Assembly (NCBI GenBank): GCA_002451215.1
Contig: DKBM01000087.1
Location: forward strand, 1-64,000
DNA from: SM1-46 sp002451215
GTDB taxonomy: Bacteria > Pseudomonadota > Gammaproteobacteria > Acidiferrobacterales > Sulfurifustaceae
Length of the DNA stretch: 64,000 nucleotides
Reading direction: 5' to 3'
This document shows positions 1 to 8,121 of the stretch, in pieces (position 1 is the stretch's first letter; every line of letters starts with the position of its first letter). Both the position numbers and the translations under genes were made by a program. The notes below the pieces were generated by a model that was given only the letters and a program-made list of their open reading frames with translations, was not told the origin of the DNA and did no database searches.

Positions 1-536
1 CCGTTCTTGTTGGCGCGTGTCATCGTGGACGTCAATACCAGGCCGCTAACGGCTTCCTTCAAGCGGATGGCGCAGTTCGCCGCCGACTCGGTGCCACGGC
101 TGGTGCCAACCAGCCACACCGGCACAGGCGCGAGCGTCTTGAGGTGACGAACCACAGCATCAACATCCTGGCAATGCTCGGCACTAGCGCGGAACCCACC
201 CAGCATGCCGCGGTCACCCTGATGATCAGACGGCGCATCTACCGTGGCGGTGACTAGCCCCGCGGCGGCGAAGGATTCGCGCGTGCGCACGAGAAAATTG
301 TTCTTGAGCTTGCGGCCCACGCTGGGACTGCTGGCAGAACCGCCAAACTCGGCAACGCCGTTGCCGCCCGGAAACAGAATGACCGCGGCGATCGGCTTGT
401 CGGGCTTCAGAAGGAGAAACTTCTGCTGAACGCCAGCGCGCGTCTCAAGCGTAACCAGCTGTTCGTTTCCCGCCGCGACAGGCACCGCCAATGCCGCGAG
501 CCACATTCCCGTCAACACAAGCCAAGCTGATCTCAT
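1..536 (-). CDS. Secreted alpha/beta hydrolase, C-terminus outside window
   Basis: The gene reads leftward from an ATG at 536 and runs off the window edge without a stop, so about 178 codons are visible. The first 22 or so residues form a typical signal peptide ending in VAA. A beta-strand followed by FPGGNG (oxyanion-hole type loop) and a later GTSRG nucleophile elbow match the GxSxG signature of alpha/beta hydrolases. A likely role is a periplasmic esterase or lipase-like enzyme; the substrate cannot be told. The catalytic Asp and His would lie beyond the edge. The open frame on the opposite strand at 244-429 is a shadow. Confidence 0.7.
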   Translation of the reverse strand, partial: MRSAWLVLTGMWLAALAVPVAAGNEQLVTLETRAGVQQKFLLLKPDKPIAAVILFPGGNGVAEFGGSASSPSVGRKLKNNFLVRTRESFAAAGLVTATVDAPSDHQGDRGMLGGFRASAEHCQDVDAVVRHLKTLAPVPVWLVGTSRGTESAANCAIRLKEAVSGLVLTSTMTRANKN

Positions 537-634
537 GCTACGCACGTTCGCGCTCCCGATATGTGTGATGGTTCGGACTCTATCCCCAATCCAGCCCTAA
601 CGCCATTCGCCGCGTGATGCGCAGCGAGGCGGCA

Positions 635-1153
635 CTACTTGGCCTTGGCGTTATAACGCTCAATGGTCTTGGCTGTCAGATCGATCGACTCGTCGACATG
701 GAGCACGGCGCTATCCGGCAGAAAGATGACCATGGAATACTGCTGCTCTTTGGCCAGTTCCTTGGCGATCGCGCGGATGTCGGTCATCGACTTGTTCACC
801 AGTTCGCCCTCGCGTTTGCTGAGCGCCTGACGAGCCTCGTTCTGCATCTTCTGGAATGCCTCGACCTTGGCCTGAAACTCCTGCTGCTTCTGCTGCTTCT
901 GCTGGTCGGTCAGCAGCAGCTGGTTCTTCTGGAAATCCTGCTGCAGCGACTTGAGTTTCTGCTCCTCCTTTTGAAGCGCACCCTGCTTGTCCTTGGCGAG
1001 CTTCTCGAGCTCGATGCGATTGCGCTGACCGGGCTTGCTGTCGGTCATAACCCGCGGCAGGTTCACATAGGCTATGCCGCCCTTTTCCGCCGCCAGCGCC
1101 GGCAAGCTGCCGACCAGAAGCGCCAATGCCATCAATCCAGTTGTCATCTTCAT
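635..1153 (-). CDS. OmpH/Skp-family periplasmic chaperone
   Basis: This is a 172-residue protein with a signal peptide (ends PALAA near residue 22) and then IAYVNLPRVM, the conserved opening of the OmpH/Skp family. A long Gln/Lys-rich coiled-coil middle (about residues 55-125) and a C-terminal strand (YSMVIFLPDSAVLHV) complete the family pattern. Skp holds unfolded outer-membrane proteins in the periplasm. I chose the ATG at 1153 over the in-frame start at 1177 because GAGGGAA sits 8 bases upstream and the signal peptide then begins correctly. Skp usually lies beside bamA; here it follows lnt, so it may be a paralogue. Confidence 0.82.
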   Translation of the reverse strand: MKMTTGLMALALLVGSLPALAAEKGGIAYVNLPRVMTDSKPGQRNRIELEKLAKDKQGALQKEEQKLKSLQQDFQKNQLLLTDQQKQQKQQEFQAKVEAFQKMQNEARQALSKREGELVNKSMTDIRAIAKELAKEQQYSMVIFLPDSAVLHVDESIDLTAKTIERYNAKAK

Positions 1154-1225
1154 AGAAGAAATTCCCTCGAGATACACCGATTAGCTTAAAGAGTCGCGCG
1201 TTGTAGAACAATTCCGCGCTGCTGT

Positions 1226-2758
1226 CTATGGCCGTGTCCGTCGCCATCCCCAACCCGCAACGACCAGGAACAGGGCAAGTATCACCACCAACAGGTTTCC
1301 GACCCGAACATAGGGCGTGACCCCTGCACGCGGTACGACCTCCGCGCGCAACACGAGTTCCTCAAACTGGTGCGAACGCGCCAGCACGACGCCACGGTGA
1401 TCGATGACTGCCGAGGGCCCGGTATTGGCCGATCGCACCATAGGGCGCGCGGTCTCGAGCGCGCGCATGCGGGCCATTTGCAGGCGCTGGTGCGGGGCAA
1501 GCGAGTCGCCGAACCATGCGTCCTCGCTCACATTCACCAGGACACTGGCCGTCGGTAGCGTGCGGATTACCTCCTCGCCGAAGGCGTCCTCATAGCAGAC
1601 CGAGATACCAAGCTTCTGCCCTTTGACCGCGAGCGCCGGCTGAACCGGCGGACCTGGAGTGAAATCCGACATCGGGATCTGAAGATAATCAAGCAACCAC
1701 TGGAGCCACGGCTTGAGCGGCAGGTACTCGCCAAACGGCACGAGGTGCCGCTTACGGTAAGTCGCCTCGCCATCGCGACTGACCAGCAACACACTGTTGT
1801 AATGCCGGCCACGCTCGCGCTCTACAATTCCAGTGAGGAATGCGGTCTGCGAGCTACCAGCCAGCATCCGCAGCTCGGCACGCAATCCCCCCGTTTCGTC
1901 CAGATAGGCCGGCACCGCGGCCTCTGGCCAGACGATGAGATCGGCATCGAGCGCGGTGCGGCTGCGTGCGAGATATCGCGCCACAATTTCATCACGGTAG
2001 CGGGCGGCCCACTTGATTCGCAGCGGCACATTGCCCTGAACCAGTGCAACGCGCAGCGCGCCATCCGCTGGCACACTCCATTCGATGCGACCGAGCGCGT
2101 AGCCGAGCAGCGTCACCGCCACGATCAGGATTGCCGCCGCGCGCCAGGCGCGCGCGGGTCGAAGCAACGTCGCGGAAAGTGCCGCGGCAACCATCGCGGT
2201 GACAAGACTCACGCCATACACACCGAGCCACGGCGCAAATCCGGCGAGCAGCGTATCGATCTGGCTGTAGCCGAGATGCATCCAGGGAAAGCCGCTGAGA
2301 AACGCGCCGCGCAGCCACTCCTGCAGCACCCATAAAGCGGGCAGCACCAGAAAATAGTGTACGAAGCCGGGATCGTCCTCATGCCCGCGCGCGAGGCGCG
2401 CCTGCGCCCAGCCCGCAAGGGCGGGGCTGACAGCGAGGATGGCGACAAAAAGGAAGGTGGCCAGACCGGCGAGCGGCGCAGCCATATTGCCGAAGTTGTG
2501 CAAACTGACGTAGACCCACGAGGCGCCCAGGCCAAACAATCCGAGGCCAAAAAGGAATCCGCGCCACGCTGCGCGCGCCGGCGTTGCGCCGTGCCAAAGT
2601 ACGAACAACAGTGCCGGGCAAACGAAAGCGAGCGGAAACCAGCCGACCGGGGCAAATGCGAGACAGAGGAGCGCCCCGCCCGCCAAGGCGATGGCATCGG
2701 CTGCGCGCGGGTACGATGACCCGAAGCTAGCGAGCCTCGTCAGATTCGCCGGCGCCAA
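1226..2758 (-). CDS. lnt: Apolipoprotein N-acyltransferase
   Basis: Lnt adds the third acyl chain to the N-terminal Cys of lipoproteins in the inner membrane. The 510-residue protein has an N-terminal multi-helix membrane part (about residues 20-225), a nitrilase-like domain (about 235-480) and a last membrane helix. The Glu-Lys-Cys triad is visible: E279 in WPEAAVP, K336 in YRKRHLVPFGEY and C388 in SVCYEDAF, within one to twelve positions of the E. coli residues. The frame opens with a TTG at 2758 that overlaps corC by 32 bases; no better start is seen, so the exact start is uncertain. It is the last gene of the miaB-to-lnt cluster. Confidence 0.95.
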   Translation of the reverse strand: MAPANLTRLASFGSSYPRAADAIALAGGALLCLAFAPVGWFPLAFVCPALLFVLWHGATPARAAWRGFLFGLGLFGLGASWVYVSLHNFGNMAAPLAGLATFLFVAILAVSPALAGWAQARLARGHEDDPGFVHYFLVLPALWVLQEWLRGAFLSGFPWMHLGYSQIDTLLAGFAPWLGVYGVSLVTAMVAAALSATLLRPARAWRAAAILIVAVTLLGYALGRIEWSVPADGALRVALVQGNVPLRIKWAARYRDEIVARYLARSRTALDADLIVWPEAAVPAYLDETGGLRAELRMLAGSSQTAFLTGIVERERGRHYNSVLLVSRDGEATYRKRHLVPFGEYLPLKPWLQWLLDYLQIPMSDFTPGPPVQPALAVKGQKLGISVCYEDAFGEEVIRTLPTASVLVNVSEDAWFGDSLAPHQRLQMARMRALETARPMVRSANTGPSAVIDHRGVVLARSHQFEELVLRAEVVPRAGVTPYVRVGNLLVVILALFLVVAGWGWRRTRP

Positions 2759-3623
2759 GCGTGGTGACTTTCAGCAGGTGCACGCGCCGGCTGTCGGCGC
2801 GCAGTACCTCGAAGTGCAGACCGTCGATGTTGAGCTTCTCGCCGCGACGAGGCACATGCCCGAAACGCGCCATCACCACGCCGCCGATCGTCTCCATTTC
2901 GTCGTAGGCGAGTGAGGCCTTCAGGCGCGCATTGAAGTCCTCGAGCGTGGCAAGCCCTTTGACCACGAATTCGCCAGGGCCGCGCTCAACGATTCCAATT
3001 TCATCCCCATCGAAATCGTACTCGTCCTTGATTTCACCAACGATCTGTTCAAGCACGTCCTCGATCGTCACGAGACCCGCCACACCACCGTACTCATCGA
3101 CCACGATGGCCATGTGATTGCGCGATGCACGAAACTCACGCAGCAACACGTTGAGTCGCTTGGACTCCGGCACGAATACCGCCGGGCGCAACATGTCATT
3201 CAAATTGAAGTGGGCACGGTGCTTCTTGTCGAGTTCGAAGTAGCGCAACAAGTCCTTGGCAAGCAGGATGCCGACCACGCGATCCTTGTCCGCATCGATT
3301 ACCGGAAAGCGCGAGTGCCCGGAACGAATCAGCGCCGGCAGGTAGGTTTCCGGGCGTTGGTTCTTGTCGACTACATCCATCTGCCCGCGCGGCACCATGA
3401 TGTCCCGCACCTTCATCTCGGACACACCAAAGACGCCCTCGATCATCTCGAGCGAGTCGCGGTCGATCAGCCCGCGCACACCGGCATCGCGGAGCACCTC
3501 CAGCAACTCCTCGCGCGTGGCGGGCTCTCCGAGCAATGCGAGGCTCAACCGATCGAGAAGCGTCCGTGCCGGAGCGGGCACCTCCTGCGTCTCGGGTGGC
3601 GGATCGTCGTCGCGTTTGTTCAT
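2727..3623 (-). CDS. corC: CBS-pair protein of the HlyC/CorC family
   Basis: This is a 298-residue cytoplasmic protein with two CBS domains (about residues 70-190) followed by the CorC_HlyC domain (about 205-290). Recognisable family stretches are VRDIMVPR, SGHSRFPV, VVDEYGGVAGLVTIEDV and VGEIKDEYD. CorC (YbeX) has been linked to Mg/Co efflux and to ribosome metabolism, and in gammaproteobacteria it almost always sits between ybeY and lnt, as here. There is no membrane domain, which separates it from the longer HlyC/CorC transporters. It overlaps lnt by 32 bases, which suggests coupled translation. Confidence 0.93.
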   Translation of the reverse strand: MNKRDDDPPPETQEVPAPARTLLDRLSLALLGEPATREELLEVLRDAGVRGLIDRDSLEMIEGVFGVSEMKVRDIMVPRGQMDVVDKNQRPETYLPALIRSGHSRFPVIDADKDRVVGILLAKDLLRYFELDKKHRAHFNLNDMLRPAVFVPESKRLNVLLREFRASRNHMAIVVDEYGGVAGLVTIEDVLEQIVGEIKDEYDFDGDEIGIVERGPGEFVVKGLATLEDFNARLKASLAYDEMETIGGVVMARFGHVPRRGEKLNIDGLHFEVLRADSRRVHLLKVTTLGAGESDEAR

Positions 3624-3644
3624 CGGGTGTGCGGAACGGAACGG

Positions 3645-4094
3645 TCAGGTATAGGGGTTCGGGAAGCCGAGTCGGCGCAGGATGCGTACTTCGCGATCCT
3701 CCATGACTGTCGCTTGGCGGGCATTTTCGTGGTCATAGCCGCGCAGGTGCAGTATACCGTGGACCACCAGGTGCGCCCAATGCGCCTGCTCGTCCTTGCG
3801 TTCGGCCCGCGCCTCGCGTCGTACCAGCGGGGCACAAATGACAAGATCGCCAAGTACATCCGTGCGCGCTCCGGGCGGCGCCTCATAGGGAAATGACAGC
3901 ACATTGGTCGGTCGATCCTTGCCGCGATAGCGCAGGTTAAGCGCGCGGCTCTCTGCCGCGCCCACGATCCGCACGCCGATCGCCACTGAACGACGACGCC
4001 AGCCGGCCAGCGCGGCGCGCGCCCAGCGCCGGAACTTGCCCACCGCGGGAACCGGCAGGCGCGTAGTGCAATCAAGGTGGAGTCGCAGATTCAC
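3645..4094 (-). CDS. ybeY: Endoribonuclease YbeY (rRNA maturation)
   Basis: YbeY is a zinc-dependent single-strand endoribonuclease needed for 16S rRNA 3' end maturation and ribosome quality control. The 149-residue protein carries the zinc motif HGILHLRGYDH with H112, H116 and H122, and the conserved YRGKDRPTNVLSFP stretch at about residues 56-69. Length is normal for the family. Its start overlaps the phoH stop by four bases (4091-4094), so it is almost certainly co-translated with phoH. Confidence 0.95.
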   Translation of the reverse strand: MNLRLHLDCTTRLPVPAVGKFRRWARAALAGWRRRSVAIGVRIVGAAESRALNLRYRGKDRPTNVLSFPYEAPPGARTDVLGDLVICAPLVRREARAERKDEQAHWAHLVVHGILHLRGYDHENARQATVMEDREVRILRRLGFPNPYT

Positions 4095-5080
4095 GAGGGC
4101 GTCTCCGCGCGGCCCTTGGTGCGGCGGGTAAAGGCCTCATAGGCCTCGACGATACGTTGCACGAGCGCATGGCGCACGACATCCTGGCTCGTGAAGTGAG
4201 TGAATGACACGCCCTCGACGCCTCGCAGGATTTCCACCGCTTGCACCAGTCCGGACTGCTGGGTACGGGCGAGATCGATCTGGGTGATGTCACCCGTCAC
4301 CACCGCCGTGGTCCCGAAGCCGAGGCGCGTGAGGAACATCTTCATCTGCTCGACGGTGGTGTTCTGAGCCTCATCGAGAATGATGAACGACTCGTTGAGC
4401 GTGCGCCCGCGCATGTAGGCGAGCGGCGCCAGCTCGATGCTGCCGCGCTCGAGCAACCGCGCCACTTTTTCAAAACCGAGCATCTCGTGCAGCGCGTCAT
4501 ACAGCGGGCGCAGATAGGGATCGATCTTCTGCTCGAGGCCGCCCGGGAGGAAGCCGAGCCGTTCCCCGGCCTCCACCACCGGCCGCACCAGCACGATGCG
4601 GCTGACTCTATTATGCTCCAACGCCTCGACCGCGCACGCGACGGCCAAATAGGTCTTGCCGGTACCAGCCGGCCCAATACCGAAATTGATGTCGTGGGTG
4701 AGGATGCTGCGCACGTAATCGCGTTGGCGCTCGCTGCGCGGACGCACCACGCGCTTTGGCGTGCGCAACTGTGTCTCGGGATCCTCGGGGGCCTGGGCGG
4801 TGGGCAATGAAACCCCCTGCAGGGCCTGATGCACGCCAGCCAGCGTCACCAATTCGTCCCGACCCGTGGAATCATAGAGCGTCTTCAACACGCGCTCGGC
4901 GCTGCGCGACTCCTCACCGCGTCCGATGATGCGAAAAGCGTTACCGCGGTTGGCAATCTCGACGCCAAGATACTCCTCTATCTGGCGCAGGTGCTCATCA
5001 TGTTGGCCGCAGAGATTGGCGAGCCGACGATTGTCGGCGGGTGCCAGTGTGAATTCGATTGGTTTTGACTTTGCGCTCAA
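4091..5080 (-). CDS. ybeZ: PhoH-like ATPase YbeZ
   Basis: This is a 329-residue P-loop ATPase. An N-terminal KH-like segment (about residues 8-70) is followed by the PhoH ATPase domain with Walker A GPAGTGKT (136-143) and Walker B-like FIILDEAQN. YbeZ partners YbeY in RNA metabolism in several bacteria, and the four-base overlap with ybeY fits this. It lies 109 bases downstream of miaB on the same strand. PhoH and YbeZ are close relatives; the neighbours point to YbeZ. Confidence 0.93.
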   Translation of the reverse strand: MSAKSKPIEFTLAPADNRRLANLCGQHDEHLRQIEEYLGVEIANRGNAFRIIGRGEESRSAERVLKTLYDSTGRDELVTLAGVHQALQGVSLPTAQAPEDPETQLRTPKRVVRPRSERQRDYVRSILTHDINFGIGPAGTGKTYLAVACAVEALEHNRVSRIVLVRPVVEAGERLGFLPGGLEQKIDPYLRPLYDALHEMLGFEKVARLLERGSIELAPLAYMRGRTLNESFIILDEAQNTTVEQMKMFLTRLGFGTTAVVTGDITQIDLARTQQSGLVQAVEILRGVEGVSFTHFTSQDVVRHALVQRIVEAYEAFTRRTKGRAETPS

Positions 5081-5189
5081 AGCAGCTTGCCGGGTGACCC
5101 CGTTCCCCTAGTCGGTGGACAGACGCGATGTCGCCATCAGGCGTGCTGACGGATCCGGTCTGCCGCCGACTTGTGACAAGGAGCGAGCT

Positions 5190-6665
5190 TCATCGAGCCA
5201 CGCTTCCACCACCGTCGACGGAGCTTGCGCCACGCGCGATGGCCGCTCCTTCGGAGACGGCGGCTGCGGCGCCCGAACTAACCCCTTTTCCTCCGACGCC
5301 CATGGTCCCATCGCCGAACGAGCGTTCGCCTCGGGCAGGCGGCGCTGGCAACTGTCCGCGCAGGGAGTTGGTCATCGCTGCCGTGATTCTTGCGCCCACA
5401 AACTCGCCGATCTGCGCGACATCGCCGGCGTCAAGATTTACCACGCGATTGTTTTCGGTGCGTCCACAGAGTTCCGAAGGGCGGCGGCGCGAAGGACCTT
5501 CGATGAGGATGCGCTGAACCGATCCGACCATCTGCCGGCTGATCGCCTGCGCGTGGCTGTTGTTGAGCTGCTGTAGCTGGTGCAAACGCGCGTCCGTCAC
5601 TTCCCTAGGCAACATGCCCGCCATGTCCGCAGCCGGCGTACCCGGTCGCGGGCTGAAGACAAAACTGTACGAGCTGTCGAACCGCACTTCTTCCATCAAC
5701 CGCAAGGTCGCCTCAAAATCTTGTTCGGTTTCGCCGGGGAAACCGACGATGAAATCGGTCGTTATCGAGATGTCCGGACGAACGGCACGCAGTTTGCGCA
5801 ACCGCGACTTGTACTCAAGCACAGTATGGCCGCGTTTCATCAGCGCGAGGATACGGTCCGAGCCGCTCTGCACGGGCAGGTGCAGGTGATCGGCGAGTTT
5901 GCCGATTTCGGCGTAGGCACGAATCAGATTGTCACCGAACTCCATCGGATGCGATGTCATGAATCGCAGCCGCCCAATGCCGTCAACCTCGGCAAGATAT
6001 CGCAGCAGCGTGGCGAGATCCGCATACGTGCCGTCGTGGCGCAAGCCACGATAGGCATTGACGTTCTGACCAAGCAACGTCACTTCACGCACACCGCGCT
6101 CCGCTAGTCCCACGACCTCGGCAATTACGTCGTCGAATGCCCGCGAGAATTCCTCGCCTCGCGTGTACGGCACGACACAGTAACTGCAGTACTTGCTACA
6201 GCCCTCCATAATTGACACGAACGCGCGCACGCCCTCGACCCGCGGCTCCGGCATGCGATCGAATTTCTCCATCTCCGGGAACGACACATCGACCACCGGG
6301 CGGCGCGTGCTGAGCGCCTGATCGACCAGTTGCGGCAACCGGTGCAGCGTCTGGGGGCCGAACACGAGATCGACCAGCGGGGCGCGGCGCACCAACGCCG
6401 CGCCTTCCTGGCTGGCGACGCAACCACCCACGCCGATCACGATGTCCGGGCGTGCCGTCTTCAGCTCCCGCCAGTACCCAAGCTGGGTAAACACCTTTTC
6501 CTGAGCCCTTTCGCGGATGGAGCAGGTATTAAGCAGCAGAACGTCGGCCTCAGAGGGGTCTTCAGTGATCTCCAGGCCGTGTGAGGCCGCCAGCACGTCC
6601 GCCATTCGGGCGGAATCGTACTCGTTCATTTGGCAGCCAAAGGTCTTGATGTGGAGTTTGCGCAC
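5190..6665 (-). CDS. miaB: tRNA-2-methylthio-N6-dimethylallyladenosine synthase
   Basis: MiaB adds a methylthio group to i6A37 of tRNAs reading UNN codons. The order is an N-terminal UPF0004 domain with auxiliary-cluster cysteines C11, C48 and C82, a radical SAM domain with C156-C160-C163 (GCSKYCSYC), and a C-terminal TRAM domain ending near NSLRGQL (about residue 442). After this come about 49 residues rich in Gly, Ser and Ala with no domain character, making the protein 491 residues against the usual 440-475. The tail reads like translated non-coding DNA and may come from a lost stop codon. It is the first gene of the miaB-ybeZ-ybeY-corC-lnt cluster. Confidence 0.95.
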   Translation of the reverse strand: MRKLHIKTFGCQMNEYDSARMADVLAASHGLEITEDPSEADVLLLNTCSIRERAQEKVFTQLGYWRELKTARPDIVIGVGGCVASQEGAALVRRAPLVDLVFGPQTLHRLPQLVDQALSTRRPVVDVSFPEMEKFDRMPEPRVEGVRAFVSIMEGCSKYCSYCVVPYTRGEEFSRAFDDVIAEVVGLAERGVREVTLLGQNVNAYRGLRHDGTYADLATLLRYLAEVDGIGRLRFMTSHPMEFGDNLIRAYAEIGKLADHLHLPVQSGSDRILALMKRGHTVLEYKSRLRKLRAVRPDISITTDFIVGFPGETEQDFEATLRLMEEVRFDSSYSFVFSPRPGTPAADMAGMLPREVTDARLHQLQQLNNSHAQAISRQMVGSVQRILIEGPSRRRPSELCGRTENNRVVNLDAGDVAQIGEFVGARITAAMTNSLRGQLPAPPARGERSFGDGTMGVGGKGVSSGAAAAVSEGAAIARGASSVDGGGSVAR

Positions 6666-6750
6666 TATGCGCCCGGACGACAGGGGGCGCCTAATCTACC
6701 CGCGCCCCGGCCAAAAGAAAAGCCAACTCGGAGAATTTCCCTTCAAAATC

Positions 6751-6783
6751 AAAGAAAAAGGCGAGTGGAGTGACCCACTCGCC
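6751..6783 (-). terminator. Intrinsic terminator upstream of miaB
   Basis: Read on the minus strand, GGCGAGTGG, a six-base loop and CCACTCGCC form a perfect nine-pair stem, followed at once by TTTTTCTTT. It is a canonical Rho-independent terminator. The nearest upstream minus-strand gene ends about 380 bases away (5'-nucleotidase, stop at 7165), so the terminator may close a separate non-coding transcript. Confidence 0.85.
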
Positions 6784-6960
6784 TGCAACATGCGCGGCGT
6801 CGTTCGGGGATAGCACGTTTGTTACATCTTCCCGACCGGCGACCACACAACCCTAGAAAAACACAACTCACACTGGAGGACTGAAGGAGACACCCACTAT
6901 CACCCGGGGACCGCCCAGTTCGGACGACAACCGGGAAATCAAAGAAAGCACGCAAATCCG

Positions 6961-7144
6961 AAGGAAAAATGAGCCGCGGCATGGGGCGGGGTGCCCAAAC
7001 ATTCCCTGCATCCGCGGCGACGTCCTTGTCCTCAGTCTGGCTCACCGCAAGCAATCCTCAAGCGCCGACATTGTGCACAGAAGGCCATCAGACCAAGCAG
7101 GCTATTACTTTCAATAGGTTACCGAAGCATCCTAAACTAACGTA
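6961..7144 (-). ncRNA. Candidate small RNA in the 6666-7164 gene-free stretch
   Basis: No convincing protein is seen between 6666 and 7164. On the minus strand TTGACC (7163-7168, overlapping the 5'-nucleotidase stop) and TACGTT (7139-7144) are 18 bases apart and could be a sigma-70 promoter, although the -10 is weak. About 165 bases later a stem GCCGCGG/CCGCGGC (7012-7018 with 6973-6979, partly paired inside) is followed by TCATTTTTCC, a modest terminator. Four AGGA motifs lie in between (7130-7133, 7055-7058, 7029-7032, 7023-7026). It does not match 6S, tmRNA, SRP RNA or RNase P RNA by eye. The transcript is inferred only. Confidence 0.3.
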
Positions 7145-7164
7145 CCAAACGACCCGACGAACGG

Positions 7165-8067
7165 TCAACTTTCATTCGCCACACCGTAGGGAACATGGCC
7201 GGTCGCAACATGTGGCGCCGCCGAAACACAGTGACGCTGCTGGTCGTCGAAGAAGATATCTGCCTGAAAAGCCTTCAGAAAGGCCCCCTTGTCCATGCCA
7301 CCAAGGAACAACGCCTCGTCAATGCGGATGTTCCAGGCACGCAGCGTGCGGATGACACGCTCGTGTGCCGGCGCGCCGCGGGCGGTCACCAGCGCAGTCC
7401 GGAGAGGCGAACGGCTCGGCGGGAACTCCGCCTGGATACCATGTAACGCCGAGAGGAATCCGCGGAACGGACCGCCCGGCAGCGGCTCAGTGGCGGCCGC
7501 GCGCTCGGAATGGTTGAACGCCTCCAAGCCGCGCCGCTTGTAGACACGCTCGGCCGCATCGGAGAACAACACCGCATCGCCGTCGAACGCGATCCGCAGC
7601 GCATCGCCCTCGGGCAGGATGCCGCGTCGCGGCATCAGGGTGGCCGCCGCAAGACCGGCTTCCAGCGCATCTCCGACATCCTCGGCGTTCGCTGACAAGA
7701 ATAACTGGGCCCCAAACGGCTCGACATAGCGAAACGGGCTGGCGCCCCCCGCGAAGGCGGCGCGCGAAATCTCCAGACCGTAGTGCGATACCGAGTTGAA
7801 AACGCGCAAACCCGTGTCGGCGCTGTTGCGTGAAATCAGAATTACTTGAACCCGCTCACGCAGCGGGGCTAGCGCGTTCAGGGCAAGCAGCTTCTTCACC
7901 ACCGGAAACGCAGCACCTGGCTCGAGCGGATCGTTCTCGTGCTCGATCTGGTAGCGGCAATACGCCTCAACGCCCTGCTCGGTGAATACACGATGGCTGT
8001 CCTCGAGATCAAACAGCGCGCGGGAGGAAATGGCGACAACCAGCTTCTGTTCTGCAGACGACGTCAT
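7165..8067 (-). CDS. Cytosolic 5'-nucleotidase (NT5C1-like)
   Basis: The 300-residue protein resembles the 5-nucleotidase family (Pfam PF06189) that includes animal NT5C1 and its bacterial relatives: an opening LVVAISSRALFDLE, then IAFDGDAVLFSD (about residues 165-176) and a late FLGGMDKGAFLKAF with IFFDDQ, giving a HAD-like active-site layout. It would dephosphorylate nucleoside monophosphates in the cytoplasm. The ATG at 8067 is preferred to an upstream in-frame start at 8103, because the earlier residues do not fit the family. It lies 54 bases after addA on the same strand and may share that transcript. Confidence 0.8.
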   Translation of the reverse strand: MTSSAEQKLVVAISSRALFDLEDSHRVFTEQGVEAYCRYQIEHENDPLEPGAAFPVVKKLLALNALAPLRERVQVILISRNSADTGLRVFNSVSHYGLEISRAAFAGGASPFRYVEPFGAQLFLSANAEDVGDALEAGLAAATLMPRRGILPEGDALRIAFDGDAVLFSDAAERVYKRRGLEAFNHSERAAATEPLPGGPFRGFLSALHGIQAEFPPSRSPLRTALVTARGAPAHERVIRTLRAWNIRIDEALFLGGMDKGAFLKAFQADIFFDDQQRHCVSAAPHVATGHVPYGVANES

Positions 8068-8121
8068 AAAGCCATTCTCGCGCCAAACACAGCAGCGAGG
8101 CAAAAGGCACAGCCGACAAAC

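Noticed and set aside
614..1189. A 191-codon Leu-rich plus-strand frame
   Set aside because: It is the antisense of the coiled-coil (CAG/CTG-rich) part of the Skp-like gene, which has a signal peptide and ribosome site.
6749..7054. A 101-codon minus-strand frame in the gene-free stretch
   Set aside because: It spans both hairpins and the terminator and has no protein-like pattern.
6961..7144. 6S RNA, tmRNA, SRP RNA or RNase P RNA in the gene-free stretch
   Set aside because: The conserved landmarks of these RNAs (for example a tRNA-like CCA end, or GAGGAAAGTCC of RNase P) are absent.
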